Origin: Lacicoccus alkaliphilus DSM 16010
GTDB lineage: Bacteria; Bacillota; Bacilli; Staphylococcales; Salinicoccaceae
DNA: 64,000 bases
Assembly: GCF_900142805.1 (NCBI RefSeq)
Contig: NZ_FRCF01000003.1
Span: 230,262-294,261, forward strand
Direction: 5' to 3'
A program made the translations under genes and the position numbers. Shown one piece after another: positions 44,616-55,595 of the stretch; positions within the stretch are counted from its first letter, which is position 1; every line of letters begins with the position of its first letter. Below the pieces are notes generated by a model that saw nothing but the letters and a program-made list of their open reading frames with translations, did no database searches and was not told where the DNA came from.

Positions 44616-46169
44616 CTAGTCTTCTTTTCTGATGTTATACTTCCACGCTTTATCCCTGTCCATCATCTTGATGGCGGCATAGACGAGGATGAACTGGATC
44701 GCGATGATCGGTATGCCCATCATGCCGGAGACCACTTCGAGCGGTGCAAGTCCGCCGATCTGCATCAGAGCGAGTGCAAGCACCGTGATGATCACAGCGA
44801 CAAGTATGCGGACGAACTTAGACGGGTCCTGCTCACTCATATCTTCCTTGCTGGTGTAGGCCGCTATGGTGAATGTCGTGGAATCGAGTGTGGTGGTCAG
44901 GAATATCATGGCAATGATGATGAAGACCACCATGACGATCGTCGACAGCGGAAGTGTCTCAAGGATGACCGGGATGATTGCGGTCGGTTCATTTTCGTCC
45001 GCAAGCGAAAGTACATCAAGCTCACCCGTCAGCTGGCGGTGTACGCCGATGCCGCCGAGGATTCCCGTGGCCACCCATGACAGGGCGGTCGGGGCGACCA
45101 TGTAGGTCAAGATCATTTCCTTGATGGTGCGTCCTCTTGAAATCCTCGCTGCAAAGACGCTGTGGAGCATCGCCCACGTGGCGTTATAAGCAAACCAGAA
45201 AACAAGGTGGTTCTTGATGAAGGATGTCTGTTCGATCACGGTGGATTCCGTGAAGAATGAAATCGTCATATAATTGCTGACCAGATGCCCCACGGTATCC
45301 GTGAAGAAATCCATGATGAATATCCCCGGTCCGACGATGATTATGAACAGGGCCAGGCCTGCCGACATATAGATGTTGGCGACACTCAGACGCTTGATGC
45401 CCTTCTCGATGCCGACATATGCGCTGAGTGAAAAGAGGAAGACCCAGAGGATGGTGACGATCAGGGTCATCGTGAATGTCACTTCCGTATCAAGGAGTGC
45501 CGCCAGATTCGATGTGATGATCGGTGTTCCGAGCCCGAGTGTCACCGCGGCACCTGAAAGGATGCTCACAAGGAATAAAATATCCAGGATGGTGCCGCCG
45601 ATGCCGTCGGTGAACTTATCCCCGAACAATATCCTTGTGGCTTCGGAAATGCGCATCATCGGACGCTTCTTCACATGAATGATATAGGCGATTGCAGGAG
45701 CAGCCATGACGAATATGGAAAATGTCTGGAGGCTCCAGATGAACATGGAATAGGAATTACCCCATAACATGGACTCCGCTGACCCCGCTTCGATGCCGGC
45801 GGGCGGATTATTGGCGATGTCCGCCCATTGGATCATGCCGGTCCTCATGATGGTGGACCCGAGGCCCATCGCAATAAGAAGCGATGAATACTGGAAGAGC
45901 GTGAAATCAGGCTTGGCAGCGGGGTCCCCGAGCACCACTTTTCCGTATTTTGAAAAGGCCAGGTAGAGTCCTATCAGGACGAGTATGTTTGCATACCATA
46001 TGTACCCCCAGCCGAAGTTCGTCACGATGGCATCGAATATGCTGTTGAGCAAATCCAATGTTTCCGATTCGTACAGTGCGAAGGGGATGCTGATAAGTAT
46101 GATGAAGAGCACGGAAGGAATCAAAATTTTCTTATCAATCAATTGCCATTTATTTTTCTTTTTCTTCAA
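44616..46169 (-). CDS. BCCT family transporter (second copy)
   Basis: 517 residues from a TTG at 46169 (AAAGGGGTGTGACC upstream); the frame extends to an ATG at 46202 without a proper ribosome site. Twelve membrane segments. The central region reads NSYSMFIWSLQTFSIFVMAAPAIAYIIH in place of the canonical HWGxxxWxxY signature of glycine-betaine carriers, so the substrate is likely different (choline-like or other quaternary/ternary amine). The lysine-rich N-terminus (KKKKNKWQLIDKK) is notable. Single gene. Confidence 0.85.
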   Translation of the reverse strand: MKKKKNKWQLIDKKILIPSVLFIILISIPFALYESETLDLLNSIFDAIVTNFGWGYIWYANILVLIGLYLAFSKYGKVVLGDPAAKPDFTLFQYSSLLIAMGLGSTIMRTGMIQWADIANNPPAGIEAGSAESMLWGNSYSMFIWSLQTFSIFVMAAPAIAYIIHVKKRPMMRISEATRILFGDKFTDGIGGTILDILFLVSILSGAAVTLGLGTPIITSNLAALLDTEVTFTMTLIVTILWVFLFSLSAYVGIEKGIKRLSVANIYMSAGLALFIIIVGPGIFIMDFFTDTVGHLVSNYMTISFFTESTVIEQTSFIKNHLVFWFAYNATWAMLHSVFAARISRGRTIKEMILTYMVAPTALSWVATGILGGIGVHRQLTGELDVLSLADENEPTAIIPVILETLPLSTIVMVVFIIIAMIFLTTTLDSTTFTIAAYTSKEDMSEQDPSKFVRILVAVIITVLALALMQIGGLAPLEVVSGMMGIPIIAIQFILVYAAIKMMDRDKAWKYNIRKED

Positions 46170-46230
46170 ATTGGTCACACCCCTTTTAAAATTGATATTC
46201 ACTAAAATGACATATATTAAACACTATCAT

Positions 46231-46256
46231 AAAAAAACACGCCTTACAGGCGTGTT
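46231..46256 (-). terminator. Terminator of the hemerythrin gene
   Basis: AACACGCC (46236-46243) pairs with GGCGTGTT (46249-46256); seven T follow on the minus strand. It is 7 bases from the stop codon. Confidence 0.9.
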
Positions 46257-46262
46257 CAGCCG

Positions 46263-46688
46263 TTACTTCTCAAGCAGTGCCTCTTCCTCGTCACGGGAAT
46301 GGATTTCATTCACTATGATGACCGAATTGGCAAAATCGATCAGCTGCTGGTAATCGGGGTCCTCCCTGCGGATCTCATCTTTCATTTTGCCTGCAATGAT
46401 CCGCATGATGTCATGATCACGGATCAGATGCTGTACTTTGTCGTGCAGGCCGGGATCATTTTTCACCGCAACTGTATACAGCCCGTTCTCTTCCTCTTCC
46501 GTATCTGCATGGACGATGATCTTGCCTTCCACGAATTCGATGAATGAATCGACCTCTTCGGCGAGATGGGCATATTCCTTTTTCTCCAGGAGTCCCCTCA
46601 TGCCTTCGATTCTTTCTTTCGCTCCGCCGAGCCCGGCGTCATGGATCGCTTTGTGTGAATCGAACTTTCTTAAAGCCGGTCCCACCAT
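46263..46688 (-). CDS. Hemerythrin-like domain protein
   Basis: 141 residues from the ATG at 46688 (GGAG, 8-base spacing). Histidine and carboxylate ligands in a four-helix pattern: FDSHKAIHDAG, EGKIIVHADTEEEENGLY, LIRDHDIMR, VNEIHSRDEEEALL. Expected to bind a di-iron or other metal centre; role in oxygen or NO sensing or iron handling is possible. It precedes the terminator and follows the SDR gene on the same strand after 19 bases. Confidence 0.85.
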   Translation of the reverse strand: MVGPALRKFDSHKAIHDAGLGGAKERIEGMRGLLEKKEYAHLAEEVDSFIEFVEGKIIVHADTEEEENGLYTVAVKNDPGLHDKVQHLIRDHDIMRIIAGKMKDEIRREDPDYQQLIDFANSVIIVNEIHSRDEEEALLEK

Positions 46689-46707
46689 TTCAATCACTCC
46701 AGTCCTA

Positions 46708-47424
46708 TTATTTTTCCTGAGGGTTCGTTGCCCACATTTCGGTGTTTTTAACGAGCGTACGCGGATGGATCTTCAGGTTGTTGACGATGATGTCTGCAAT
46801 ATCTTCAGGCTGGGTCATGGTGGCCTCATCGAGCTTCGTGTTGCCGATCAGCGATGTGTTGACGGCGGAAGGTGTCAGGTAGGAGACACGGACGTTGTGC
46901 GGCCGCATTTCCTTGAGCAGCCCTTCGGTCATGCCGATGACGGCGAATTTCGTCGCTGAATAAAGTGATCCGCCCGGCCCGGAACGGAGTCCGGATACGG
47001 AAGCGATATTGACGACATCACCGCTCTTCTGTTCCACCATTCCCGGCAGCACCGCTTTCAGCATATGATACATCCCAAAGACATTGACCTGCATCATCTT
47101 CTCGAAATCTTCGGTATTGGACTCGAGGAACGGTCCGTTATCCATCAGGCCGGCATTGTTGATCAAGATATCGATGGAATCGAATGTTTCATTCGCTTCT
47201 TCGACAGCTGACTGTACGCCTGCTTCATTGGATACATCCGCACTGATGGCGATGACTTCAACGCCTGTTTTGGCGATTTCCGATTTCGCTTCTTCCAGCG
47301 CTTTTTCATCGCGGCCCATGATTGCCACATTGACGCCTTCATCCGCCAGGTTCAGCGCGGTATGGAAACCGATGCCGCGGCTGCCCCCGGTGATGATGGC
47401 GTTCTTACCTTGTAGATTCTGCAT
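46708..47424 (-). CDS. Short-chain dehydrogenase/reductase (FabG-like), paralogue
   Basis: 238 residues from the ATG at 47424 (TTGGAG upstream). TGGSRGIG (about 13-20), NNAG, IASVSG with Ser, and YSATK give a complete SDR active site. Same length and C-terminal layout (LKIHPRTLVKNTEMWATNP) as the enzyme at 11002-11718. NADPH-dependent carbonyl reductase of unknown substrate. Probably co-transcribed with the hemerythrin gene downstream. Confidence 0.9.
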   Translation of the reverse strand: MQNLQGKNAIITGGSRGIGFHTALNLADEGVNVAIMGRDEKALEEAKSEIAKTGVEVIAISADVSNEAGVQSAVEEANETFDSIDILINNAGLMDNGPFLESNTEDFEKMMQVNVFGMYHMLKAVLPGMVEQKSGDVVNIASVSGLRSGPGGSLYSATKFAVIGMTEGLLKEMRPHNVRVSYLTPSAVNTSLIGNTKLDEATMTQPEDIADIIVNNLKIHPRTLVKNTEMWATNPQEK

Positions 47425-47480
47425 AAACACACTCCAATCTTCATTTAGTGCCATTGTACCAAAGCGGGCACTGTCTATCA

Positions 47481-47526
47481 TTGATAAAGGCCGGGAATTT
47501 CTATAAAATGAACTTAAGCGCTTACA
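47481..47526 (+). promoter_or_regulatory. kyn operon promoter with cre-like site
   Basis: TTGATA (47481-47486), 17 bases, TAAAAT (47504-47509). Immediately downstream, 47513-47526 reads on the minus strand TGTAAGCGCTTAAG, matching 12 of 14 positions of the CcpA cre consensus. This position over the start site would allow carbon catabolite repression of tryptophan degradation. Confidence 0.5.
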
Positions 47527-47549
47527 CATGACGACAGGAGAGATATCAA

Positions 47550-48815
47550 ATGGAAAAATGGCTTGAAACCGCGAAGCAGTACGATGCGGAAGATCATATC
47601 GGGAATTACAAAAATGAATTCTATATCGGCGAAAATCTATATTATATGGATGGAAACTCGCTCGGTCTCATGAGCCGGCGCGCAGAAGCGAGTGTTCTGG
47701 ATGTTCTGGATGACTGGAAAACCCTCGGCATCGACGGCTGGACGGAAGGGGAGCGGCCGTGGTTCTACATGTCCGAGAGGATCGGGGAACTGATGGCGGG
47801 GCTCATCGGAGCGGACAAGGGATCGGTGCTTGCGGCCAATTCCACGACGGTGAATATCCACCAGGCCGTGCGCACACTGTACCGGCCGACCGGTTCCAGG
47901 TATAAGGTCATCGTCGATGAACTGAATTTCCCGTCGGATATATACGCGGTACAGGCTGTGCTGGATGATTACGGACGCGGTGATGCACTGCTGAAGGCGG
48001 AAAGCCGCGACGGCCACACACTGGAGACGGAGGACATCATCGGTCTCATGGATGAGAGTGTGGCGATGGTCTTTTTGCCGTCCATTCTTTACAGAAGCGG
48101 TCAGATCCTGGATATGGAAAGATTGACTGAAGCCGCACATGAGAAGGGGATCATCATCGGTTTCGACCTGTGCCATTCCATCGGGGCCATCCCGCACGAA
48201 TTGAAGGACTGGGGCGTCGACTTTGCGGTGTGGTGCACCTACAAGCACCTGAATGGCGGACCGGGATCTGTGGCGGGTCTTTATGTCCACCCCGGACATC
48301 ACCGAAAACATGCCTCTTTGAAAGGCTGGTTCGGCAACAATAAAGAAACCCAGTTCGATATGGATCATGCATTCGACCCGGCGGAAGACATCAGCCAGTA
48401 CCAGATCGGCACCCCGCATATACTCTCCATGGCACCTCTGCTCGGCGCTTTGGAGATATTCAATGACGTGGGCATCGCAAAGGTCAGGGAGAAATCACTC
48501 AGGCTGACCGGTCTCATGCTTGAGGTGCTGGATGCTGAATTCAAGGAATACGGCATTGAAATCGTGACGCCGCGTGGAGCGGACGCGCGGGGCGGCCATG
48601 TGCTGATCGGTCATGAACATGCTGCAGGCATCACTGCGGCATTGAAATCCAGGGGTGTCATCCCCGACTTCAGGGCGCCGGGTTATGTCAGGATTGCGCC
48701 TGTCGCCCTCTACAACAGTTTTGAAGATGTTTATCACACACTCAGGATATTAAAGGAGATCATGGACGACGGAACTTATAAAAAATTCGGGAATCAGCGG
48801 GGAGTGGTCGCATGA
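47550..48815 (+). CDS. kynU: Kynureninase
   Basis: 421 residues. PLP-dependent fold-type I enzyme: Lys232 in WCTYKHLNGGPGS is the Schiff-base lysine, Asp206 in IGFDLCHS contacts the pyridine nitrogen, and DGNSLG near residue 34 is typical. Cleaves L-kynurenine to anthranilate and alanine. First gene of an operon kynU-kynB-kynA; overlaps kynB by 4 bases. RBS AGGAGAGATATCAA. Confidence 0.95.
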   Translation: MEKWLETAKQYDAEDHIGNYKNEFYIGENLYYMDGNSLGLMSRRAEASVLDVLDDWKTLGIDGWTEGERPWFYMSERIGELMAGLIGADKGSVLAANSTTVNIHQAVRTLYRPTGSRYKVIVDELNFPSDIYAVQAVLDDYGRGDALLKAESRDGHTLETEDIIGLMDESVAMVFLPSILYRSGQILDMERLTEAAHEKGIIIGFDLCHSIGAIPHELKDWGVDFAVWCTYKHLNGGPGSVAGLYVHPGHHRKHASLKGWFGNNKETQFDMDHAFDPAEDISQYQIGTPHILSMAPLLGALEIFNDVGIAKVREKSLRLTGLMLEVLDAEFKEYGIEIVTPRGADARGGHVLIGHEHAAGITAALKSRGVIPDFRAPGYVRIAPVALYNSFEDVYHTLRILKEIMDDGTYKKFGNQRGVVA

Positions 48816-49435
48816 CATGGATCGACATCACACAGACACTGACGGAAGACACGGCGCACTGGCCGGAAGATACACCTTTCAATTTTGAAGTGCCTGTCAC
48901 CAAAGCGGATACAGGCTCGGTGAATATCGGCAAGATCACGACGAGCACACATACCGGGACACATATCGATGCACCGTTCCACTTCGATGAGGCTGGTAGG
49001 ACCATTGAAACACTCGATGTCAACCGGTACATCGGGGAGGCCACCATCATCGAAGTGTATGATACAGGAGAAATCACCAGAGAAGCGCTTGAGCGCTTCA
49101 CAGTCAAAGGGCGTATTTTGCTGATCAGAACGCAGAAAGCCTATGATACGGAAAGATTCCCGGAGGAAGTGCCGGTGCTGGCTGAGGATGCAGTCGCCTA
49201 CATCGCATCCCTCGGGATAAAGCTTTACGGCATCGATGTGCCGTCGGTTGACGCACTCGATTCCAAAGATCTCACCATCCATCACAAACTGCATCAAAAC
49301 GATATCATGATCATCGAGAATGTCGTACTGGCGGAGACGCCGGGAGGGTTCTACGATTTCATCGCCCTGCCTTTAAAGATCAAAGGCGGAGACGGCTCGC
49401 CCGTCCGGGCGGTCGTTAAAGCCAAGGGGGAGTAG
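48812..49435 (+). CDS. kynB: Kynurenine formamidase
   Basis: 207 residues. The metal-binding [11 protein letters not shown] motif (His47, His51, Asp53, His57) of the cyclase/KynB family is intact. Hydrolyses N-formylkynurenine to kynurenine and formate. Start overlaps the kynU stop (ATGA) and the next gene starts 3 bases after its stop, so the three are tightly coupled. Confidence 0.95.
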   Translation: MTWIDITQTLTEDTAHWPEDTPFNFEVPVTKADTGSVNIGKITTSTHTGTHIDAPFHFDEAGRTIETLDVNRYIGEATIIEVYDTGEITREALERFTVKGRILLIRTQKAYDTERFPEEVPVLAEDAVAYIASLGIKLYGIDVPSVDALDSKDLTIHHKLHQNDIMIIENVVLAETPGGFYDFIALPLKIKGGDGSPVRAVVKAKGE

Positions 49436-49437
49436 GA

Positions 49438-50280
49438 ATGTCAGAGTATCAAGACAAGACACTGAACGGGGAAGACGTGAAGACGGACTTCAATAAGGAT
49501 ATGACGTACGGGGAATACTTATCACTCGAACAGGTGCTCACGGCGCAGAAGCCGCTGTCTGATGAGCATGACGAGCAGCTGTTCATCATCATTCATCATG
49601 TTTCGGAATTGTGGATGAAATTGATGATACATGAACTGAATTCGGCAATCCGGGACATCGAATCGGATGATTTCCGGGTCGCGTTCAAAAAACTTGCCCG
49701 GGTGGCGAACGCACAGCAGCAGATCATCGCGTCATGGGATGTCCTCTCGACCCTCACACCGAGCGATTACCTGAAATTCAGGGATGTGCTGGCCAACGCC
49801 TCCGGGTTCCAGTCCTACCAGAACCGGATGATGGAATACTGCCTCGGCTATAAGACGACTCACGCTTTGAAGATATATGAAAAAGATCCGGAAATATATG
49901 ACCGGCTGAAGCGCCAGTTGGAAACCCCGAGCATATATGATGCGGCGATCCGTGCGGTCCACCGGGCCGGGTTCCACATAGATGAAGCGGTATTGGACCG
50001 GGATGTCACTAAAGATTATGAAGCGAACGATTCGGTCAAGGCAGCATTCAGGCAGATTTACCTGAATTCCGAGGAGCATTTCGTATTGTATGAGCTTCTG
50101 GAAAAACTGGTGGATATTGAAGACAGGTACAGCCAGTGGCGTTTCAGGCATATGAAGACGGTGGAGCGGATCATCGGTTTCAAGACGGGGACCGGCGGCA
50201 GTTCCGGCGTCAATTATTTGAAGCGTGTGATCGATAAATATTTCTTCAAGGAATTGTGGGAATTACGGACTGAATTATAA
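49438..50280 (+). CDS. kynA: Tryptophan 2,3-dioxygenase
   Basis: 280 residues, a normal bacterial length. [40 protein letters not shown] carries the substrate-site histidine (about 53-54); [27 protein letters not shown] carries the haem proximal histidine. Opens the indole ring of tryptophan to N-formylkynurenine. Completes a path from tryptophan to anthranilate plus alanine and formate. Confidence 0.95.
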   Translation: MSEYQDKTLNGEDVKTDFNKDMTYGEYLSLEQVLTAQKPLSDEHDEQLFIIIHHVSELWMKLMIHELNSAIRDIESDDFRVAFKKLARVANAQQQIIASWDVLSTLTPSDYLKFRDVLANASGFQSYQNRMMEYCLGYKTTHALKIYEKDPEIYDRLKRQLETPSIYDAAIRAVHRAGFHIDEAVLDRDVTKDYEANDSVKAAFRQIYLNSEEHFVLYELLEKLVDIEDRYSQWRFRHMKTVERIIGFKTGTGGSSGVNYLKRVIDKYFFKELWELRTEL

Positions 50281-50296
50281 AAAGGAGGGGCTGGAT

Positions 50297-50617
50297 TTGA
50301 AGGATTACGGCCAGACGAATATTTTCGATGATGTGATCAAAGAGGATGAGACATTTGTCATCGTCGTGCAGGAAATCAGTGACCAGCCGGGCGGACTTCA
50401 GAAAAAGGTCCTGCGGGAATACACGAGCCTGAAGATGGACCAGATGAAGAACCTGTTCGAGCATTTGAAGGATTTTTATCTTGAAGAGAAGCTGTCCGGG
50501 ACGGGGCAGTACTTCGATATCACTGTCTACACCAATGAAGAGTATGCAGGGGATAATATATATGCCCATATAAAAAGGCACCGCAACAGCAAAGGGTGGA
50601 CGACGGGCACGAAATGA
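50297..50617 (+). CDS. Unknown protein, fourth gene of the kynurenine operon
   Basis: 106 residues from a TTG at 50297, with AAAGGAGGGG well placed 16 bases after the kynA stop. Soluble, mixed alpha/beta, rich in acidic and basic residues; no membrane segment, no cysteines, no known domain recognised. A terminator follows directly, so it belongs to the kyn transcript. Possible roles, all inference: regulator or accessory of tryptophan breakdown, or an unrelated gene riding on the transcript. Confidence 0.7.
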   Translation: MKDYGQTNIFDDVIKEDETFVIVVQEISDQPGGLQKKVLREYTSLKMDQMKNLFEHLKDFYLEEKLSGTGQYFDITVYTNEEYAGDNIYAHIKRHRNSKGWTTGTK

Positions 50618-50622
50618 ATATT

Positions 50623-50655
50623 GGACGGGCGGAAGCGCCCGTCCACTTTTATTTC
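50623..50655 (+). terminator. Terminator of the kyn operon
   Basis: GGACGGGCG and CGCCCGTCC form a perfect 9-bp stem with a GAAG loop, followed by ACTTTTATTT. Confidence 0.88.
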
Positions 50656-50701
50656 CCATGTGGAATTTGTAAACAAGTAATATGCCGATGCGTATAAAAA
50701 T

Positions 50702-51938
<1,237 letters not shown>

Positions 51939-51967
51939 ATAGTTTTAAATCTGGAGGCTGCTCACGC

Positions 51968-53101
51968 ATGAAAATCGCGATTGTAACAGAAACATTCCTG
52001 CCATCGACTGATGGCATCGTCACACGATTGAAAAAAGCGATCGATCATTTCCTTCACGCGGGCCATGAAGTGCTGGTCATAGCCCCCGATCTCGGTGTGT
52101 CAGACTACAAAGGTGCGAAAGTGATCGGCGTGAAGCCGGTCACTTTCCCTTTTTACCGATACAGGAAATGGGGGTTCCCGTCCCGTAAGGTCTACCGGGA
52201 GCTGGAAAAGTTCAAGCCGGATGTGGTCCACGCCGTGAATCCGCTGCTGCTCGCGACGAGCGCGGTGACCGCTGCACAGAAGCTTGAAGTGCCGCTTGTC
52301 TCCTCGTATCATACCCATCTGCCGAAATACCTGGATTTTTATTCCGTATATAAACCGTTGAAGCCTTTATTATGGTGGTATATCAGAAGGCAGCATAAAA
52401 ATGCGGATGTCAATCTGGTCACTTCCCGGTCGATGTACGAAACGTTGGATCGCGAAGGTGTCGAAAGGCTTGCAATCATCCCGCGGGGAGTGGATATTGA
52501 AAAGCGCCATCCAAAATTCCGGGACGAAGAGATGCGGGACCGGCTCACAGGAGGAAGGCCCGAAAATAAACTGCTTGTCTTCATTGGAAGGCTCGCCATA
52601 GAAAAGGAAATACATAAGCTTTTGCCCATGCTCGAGCAGCGGTCGGACATCAGCCTTGCGATCATCGGGGACGGCCCGGCAAGAAAAGGGCTTGAGAAGA
52701 CCTTTGAAGGCACGGGTACGGTATTCACCGGTTTCCTGCATGGTGAAGAGCTCTCAAAAGCTTATGCATCGAGCGATGCCTTCATTTTTCCGAGCATCTC
52801 CGAAACACTCGGCCTTGTCATCCTTGAAGGGATGGCATCCGGCCTCCCCATCATCGCTGCAAAGAGCGGACCGACGATGGAGCAGGTCACCCATGGGAAA
52901 AACGGTATGCTCTTTGAAAGTGGAGATCTCGACAGCCTGCTTGCGGCGGTCGAAATGATCGATGACAAGGAAAATTACGAGAGGATCAGGGTCGAGGCAA
53001 GGGAAGAAGCGCTCAAATATTCCTGGGACAATGCCTCCAAGCGCCTGCTGGATTACTATAAAGGTGCAAGGGACAGGCATTCCGTGGGCAGGAGTGACTG
53101 A
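51968..53101 (+). CDS. sqdX: Glycosyltransferase, SQD2/SqdX-like
   Basis: 377 residues from the ATG at 51968 (GGAGG, 10-base spacing). GT4 family, GT-B fold: N-terminal acceptor domain with VSSYHTHLPKYLDFYS, C-terminal nucleotide-sugar domain with FIGRLAIEKEIHKLL, GDGPARKGLE, FTGFLHGEELSKAYASSDAFIFPS and the E-x7-E motif SETLGLVILEGMA. These blocks follow SQD2/SqdX closely (family knowledge). With SqdB next to it, the expected reaction is UDP-sulfoquinovose plus diacylglycerol to sulfoquinovosyl diacylglycerol, at the membrane face. A plain glucosyl/mannosyl-DAG enzyme is the alternative. Confidence 0.85.
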   Translation: MKIAIVTETFLPSTDGIVTRLKKAIDHFLHAGHEVLVIAPDLGVSDYKGAKVIGVKPVTFPFYRYRKWGFPSRKVYRELEKFKPDVVHAVNPLLLATSAVTAAQKLEVPLVSSYHTHLPKYLDFYSVYKPLKPLLWWYIRRQHKNADVNLVTSRSMYETLDREGVERLAIIPRGVDIEKRHPKFRDEEMRDRLTGGRPENKLLVFIGRLAIEKEIHKLLPMLEQRSDISLAIIGDGPARKGLEKTFEGTGTVFTGFLHGEELSKAYASSDAFIFPSISETLGLVILEGMASGLPIIAAKSGPTMEQVTHGKNGMLFESGDLDSLLAAVEMIDDKENYERIRVEAREEALKYSWDNASKRLLDYYKGARDRHSVGRSD

Positions 53102-53119
53102 TATACAGGAGGGATTCAT

Positions 53120-54421
53120 ATGAGAATGGTGGATATTATTGCGAAGAAACGTGACGGGGAAGCACTCACCAAAGAGGAAATCGACTTCTTTGTGGAAGGC
53201 TATACGAATGATGAAATACCGGACTATCAGGTGTCGAGCCTGATGATGGCGATGTTCTTCAACGATATGAATGATGAGGAGCGGGCGAACCTGACGATGG
53301 CGATGGTGGCTTCCGGCGACCAGATCGACCTCTCGGAGATCGAGGGTGTGAAAGTCGATAAGCACTCGACCGGCGGTGTCGGCGATACGACGACGCTCGT
53401 CCTTGCACCGCTCGTGGCGGCACTCGATGTGCCTGTCGCGAAGATGAGCGGGCGTGGGCTCGGCCATACGGGCGGTACAATCGATAAGCTTGAAGCGGTT
53501 GAAGGGTTCCATGTGGAAATCTCAGAGCGGGAATTCACAGATATCGTGAACAGGGATAAAGTCGCGGTCATTGGACAGTCGGGCAATCTGACGCCTGCTG
53601 ATAAGAAGCTTTATGCCTTGCGTGATGTGACGGCGACGGTCAATTCGATCCCGCTGATCGCAAGCTCGATCATGAGCAAGAAGATCGCAGCCGGTGCAGA
53701 TGCAATCGTGCTCGACGTGAAAGTCGGCGACGGTGCATTCATGAAGACTGAAGAAGATGCGGCGGAACTCGCTTCAGCGATGGTCTCGATCGGCAACAAT
53801 GTAGGACGTAATACGATGGCGATCATCTCGAGCATGGAAGAGCCGCTGGGACGTGCAATCGGCAACGCACTCGAAGTACAGGAAGCGATAGAGACGCTGA
53901 GAGGGGAAGGGCCCCGTGACCTGACCGAACTGAGCCTCGAACTCGGCAGCCAGATGGTGGTGCTCGGCGGCAAGGCAGAGACACTTGAAGAAGCGCGGGA
54001 GAAGCTGCAGGGTGCAATTGAAGACGGCAGCGCGCTTGAGAAGTTCAAAGTGTTCCTGGAAAACCAGGGCGGGGACGCGTCCATCGTGGATGACACCGGC
54101 AGACTGCCACAGGCAAAATTCAAGTTTGAAGTGGAATCAACCGAGGCAGGATACGTCGAGGAAATCGGTTCCGAGGCAATGGGTGTCGCATCCAGCATGC
54201 TTGGTGCCGGCCGTCAGACGAAAGATGATGAAATCGACCTTGCCGTCGGCCTCATGCTGAATAAAAAAGTCGGGGACCGTGTCGAAGCGGGGGATTCTCT
54301 TGTCACGATATACAGCAATACCGAAGCCGTTGAAGCCGTCAAAACTAAAATCCTTGATAATTATAAGATCGGCGGGGAGGAAAAAGACATCCCGCTCATT
54401 CGCAAAGTGATCACTGAATAA
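53120..54421 (+). CDS. pdp: Pyrimidine-nucleoside phosphorylase
   Basis: 433 residues. [46 protein letters not shown] is the thymidine/pyrimidine phosphorylase signature, with [13 protein letters not shown] further on. Releases uracil or thymine and (deoxy)ribose-1-phosphate. It lies 18 bases after sqdX, RBS AGGAGGGATTC. Its link to the sulfolipid genes may be uridine recycling or only shared transcription. Confidence 0.95.
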   Translation: MRMVDIIAKKRDGEALTKEEIDFFVEGYTNDEIPDYQVSSLMMAMFFNDMNDEERANLTMAMVASGDQIDLSEIEGVKVDKHSTGGVGDTTTLVLAPLVAALDVPVAKMSGRGLGHTGGTIDKLEAVEGFHVEISEREFTDIVNRDKVAVIGQSGNLTPADKKLYALRDVTATVNSIPLIASSIMSKKIAAGADAIVLDVKVGDGAFMKTEEDAAELASAMVSIGNNVGRNTMAIISSMEEPLGRAIGNALEVQEAIETLRGEGPRDLTELSLELGSQMVVLGGKAETLEEAREKLQGAIEDGSALEKFKVFLENQGGDASIVDDTGRLPQAKFKFEVESTEAGYVEEIGSEAMGVASSMLGAGRQTKDDEIDLAVGLMLNKKVGDRVEAGDSLVTIYSNTEAVEAVKTKILDNYKIGGEEKDIPLIRKVITE

Positions 54422-54440
54422 TATGATGAGGAGTAAAGCC

Positions 54441-55595
54441 ATGATTGAAAAATGGATTCCGCAATACTACAAACTGGGCGCTGAAGAACAGCAGCACCTG
54501 GCAGAAACTTTCGAAGCACTGGACATCGGGGAGATAGAGAAGGTGTATGAGGAGACTTACCTCAATCCACCACCGGTGGATATGGCGAAGATAGAAGAGA
54601 TTCCCTATATTTCAGAGGAGGCGATCGAAGAAGCACGCAAAAGGAAACTGAAAGCGCGTGCCGAAACCTCAATCAACGAAGGTGAGTTTGCCGTACTGCT
54701 GATGGCAGGGGGGCAGGGTACACGCCTCGGGCATCCGGGCCCGAAGGGCACATTCTCATTCGACGGGGTGTCTTTATTCGCACTCCAGGCAAGGCAGCTG
54801 AAGAAGTATGGGGCCGGAGCGGGTCTCCCGGTGCACTGGTATATCATGACGAGCGATATCAATCACACCGAAACCCTTGAATTTTTCAAGCAGAATGATC
54901 ATTTCGGGCTTCCTGAAGAGAATGTGCATTTCTTCAAACAGGAACACTTCCCGCCGGTCGGAAAGGACAAGACGCTGCTGCTGACGGCAGACAGGCGCAT
55001 CATGATGACCCCGAACGGCAACGGCGGTGTGTTCGCGTCATTATATAGGTCGGGGATGCTTGAAGATATGAAGGCACGCGGGGTCAGGCATGTCTTCATG
55101 AACAATGTGGATAATGCAGTCGTAAAGGTGCTGGATCCACTGCTTGCCGGTCTCCATCTGGAAAGCGGAAGTGAAATCACATCAAAATCCATCGTGCCGA
55201 AGCCTGGCGAGAGCGTCGGCCGTCTGAGTCTGGTGGGCGGTGCCAAGGCGGTGGTCGAATATACGGAACTGCCGGAAGGATCGGACCGGGATTTCCTGAA
55301 CGGCAATATCGGCATCCACATTTTCACGACGGATTTTCTGGATAAGGCGGGGAAAGTTGAAATGCCCTACCACCTGGCTTTGAAAAAGCTCTCCTTCCTT
55401 GATGCGGAGCTGAACGAAGTGAAGGAAGAAGTGCTGAAGTTCGAGAAGTTTTATTTTGATGCATTCAACCATGCCGGGACGCACCATACACTGCAGGTGG
55501 ACAGAAAAGGGGAGTTCTCACCGCTTAAGAATAAAGAAGGTCAAGACAGCATAGAAACGGCTTATCAGGCCCTCAAAACCGAAGGGCTGATCTGA
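54441..55595 (+). CDS. UDP-sugar pyrophosphorylase (UDPGP/UAP family)
   Basis: 384 residues from the ATG at 54441 (GAGGAG, 8-base spacing). LLMAGGQGTRLGHPGPKGTF (about 86-105) is the nucleotide-binding loop of eukaryotic-like UDPGP/UAP1 enzymes; HVFMNNVDNAVVKVLDP and GNIGIHIFTTDFL are further blocks. Related genes in staphylococci are annotated as probable uridylyltransferases. Converts UTP and a hexose-1-phosphate (Glc or GlcNAc) to UDP-sugar; within this operon UDP-glucose for SqdB is an attractive product, but the sugar preference cannot be read by eye. Confidence 0.88.
   Translation: MIEKWIPQYYKLGAEEQQHLAETFEALDIGEIEKVYEETYLNPPPVDMAKIEEIPYISEEAIEEARKRKLKARAETSINEGEFAVLLMAGGQGTRLGHPGPKGTFSFDGVSLFALQARQLKKYGAGAGLPVHWYIMTSDINHTETLEFFKQNDHFGLPEENVHFFKQEHFPPVGKDKTLLLTADRRIMMTPNGNGGVFASLYRSGMLEDMKARGVRHVFMNNVDNAVVKVLDPLLAGLHLESGSEITSKSIVPKPGESVGRLSLVGGAKAVVEYTELPEGSDRDFLNGNIGIHIFTTDFLDKAGKVEMPYHLALKKLSFLDAELNEVKEEVLKFEKFYFDAFNHAGTHHTLQVDRKGEFSPLKNKEGQDSIETAYQALKTEGLI

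Noticed and set aside
47637..48419. 260-codon open frame opposite kynU
   Set aside because: Antisense shadow of a clearly functional kynureninase.
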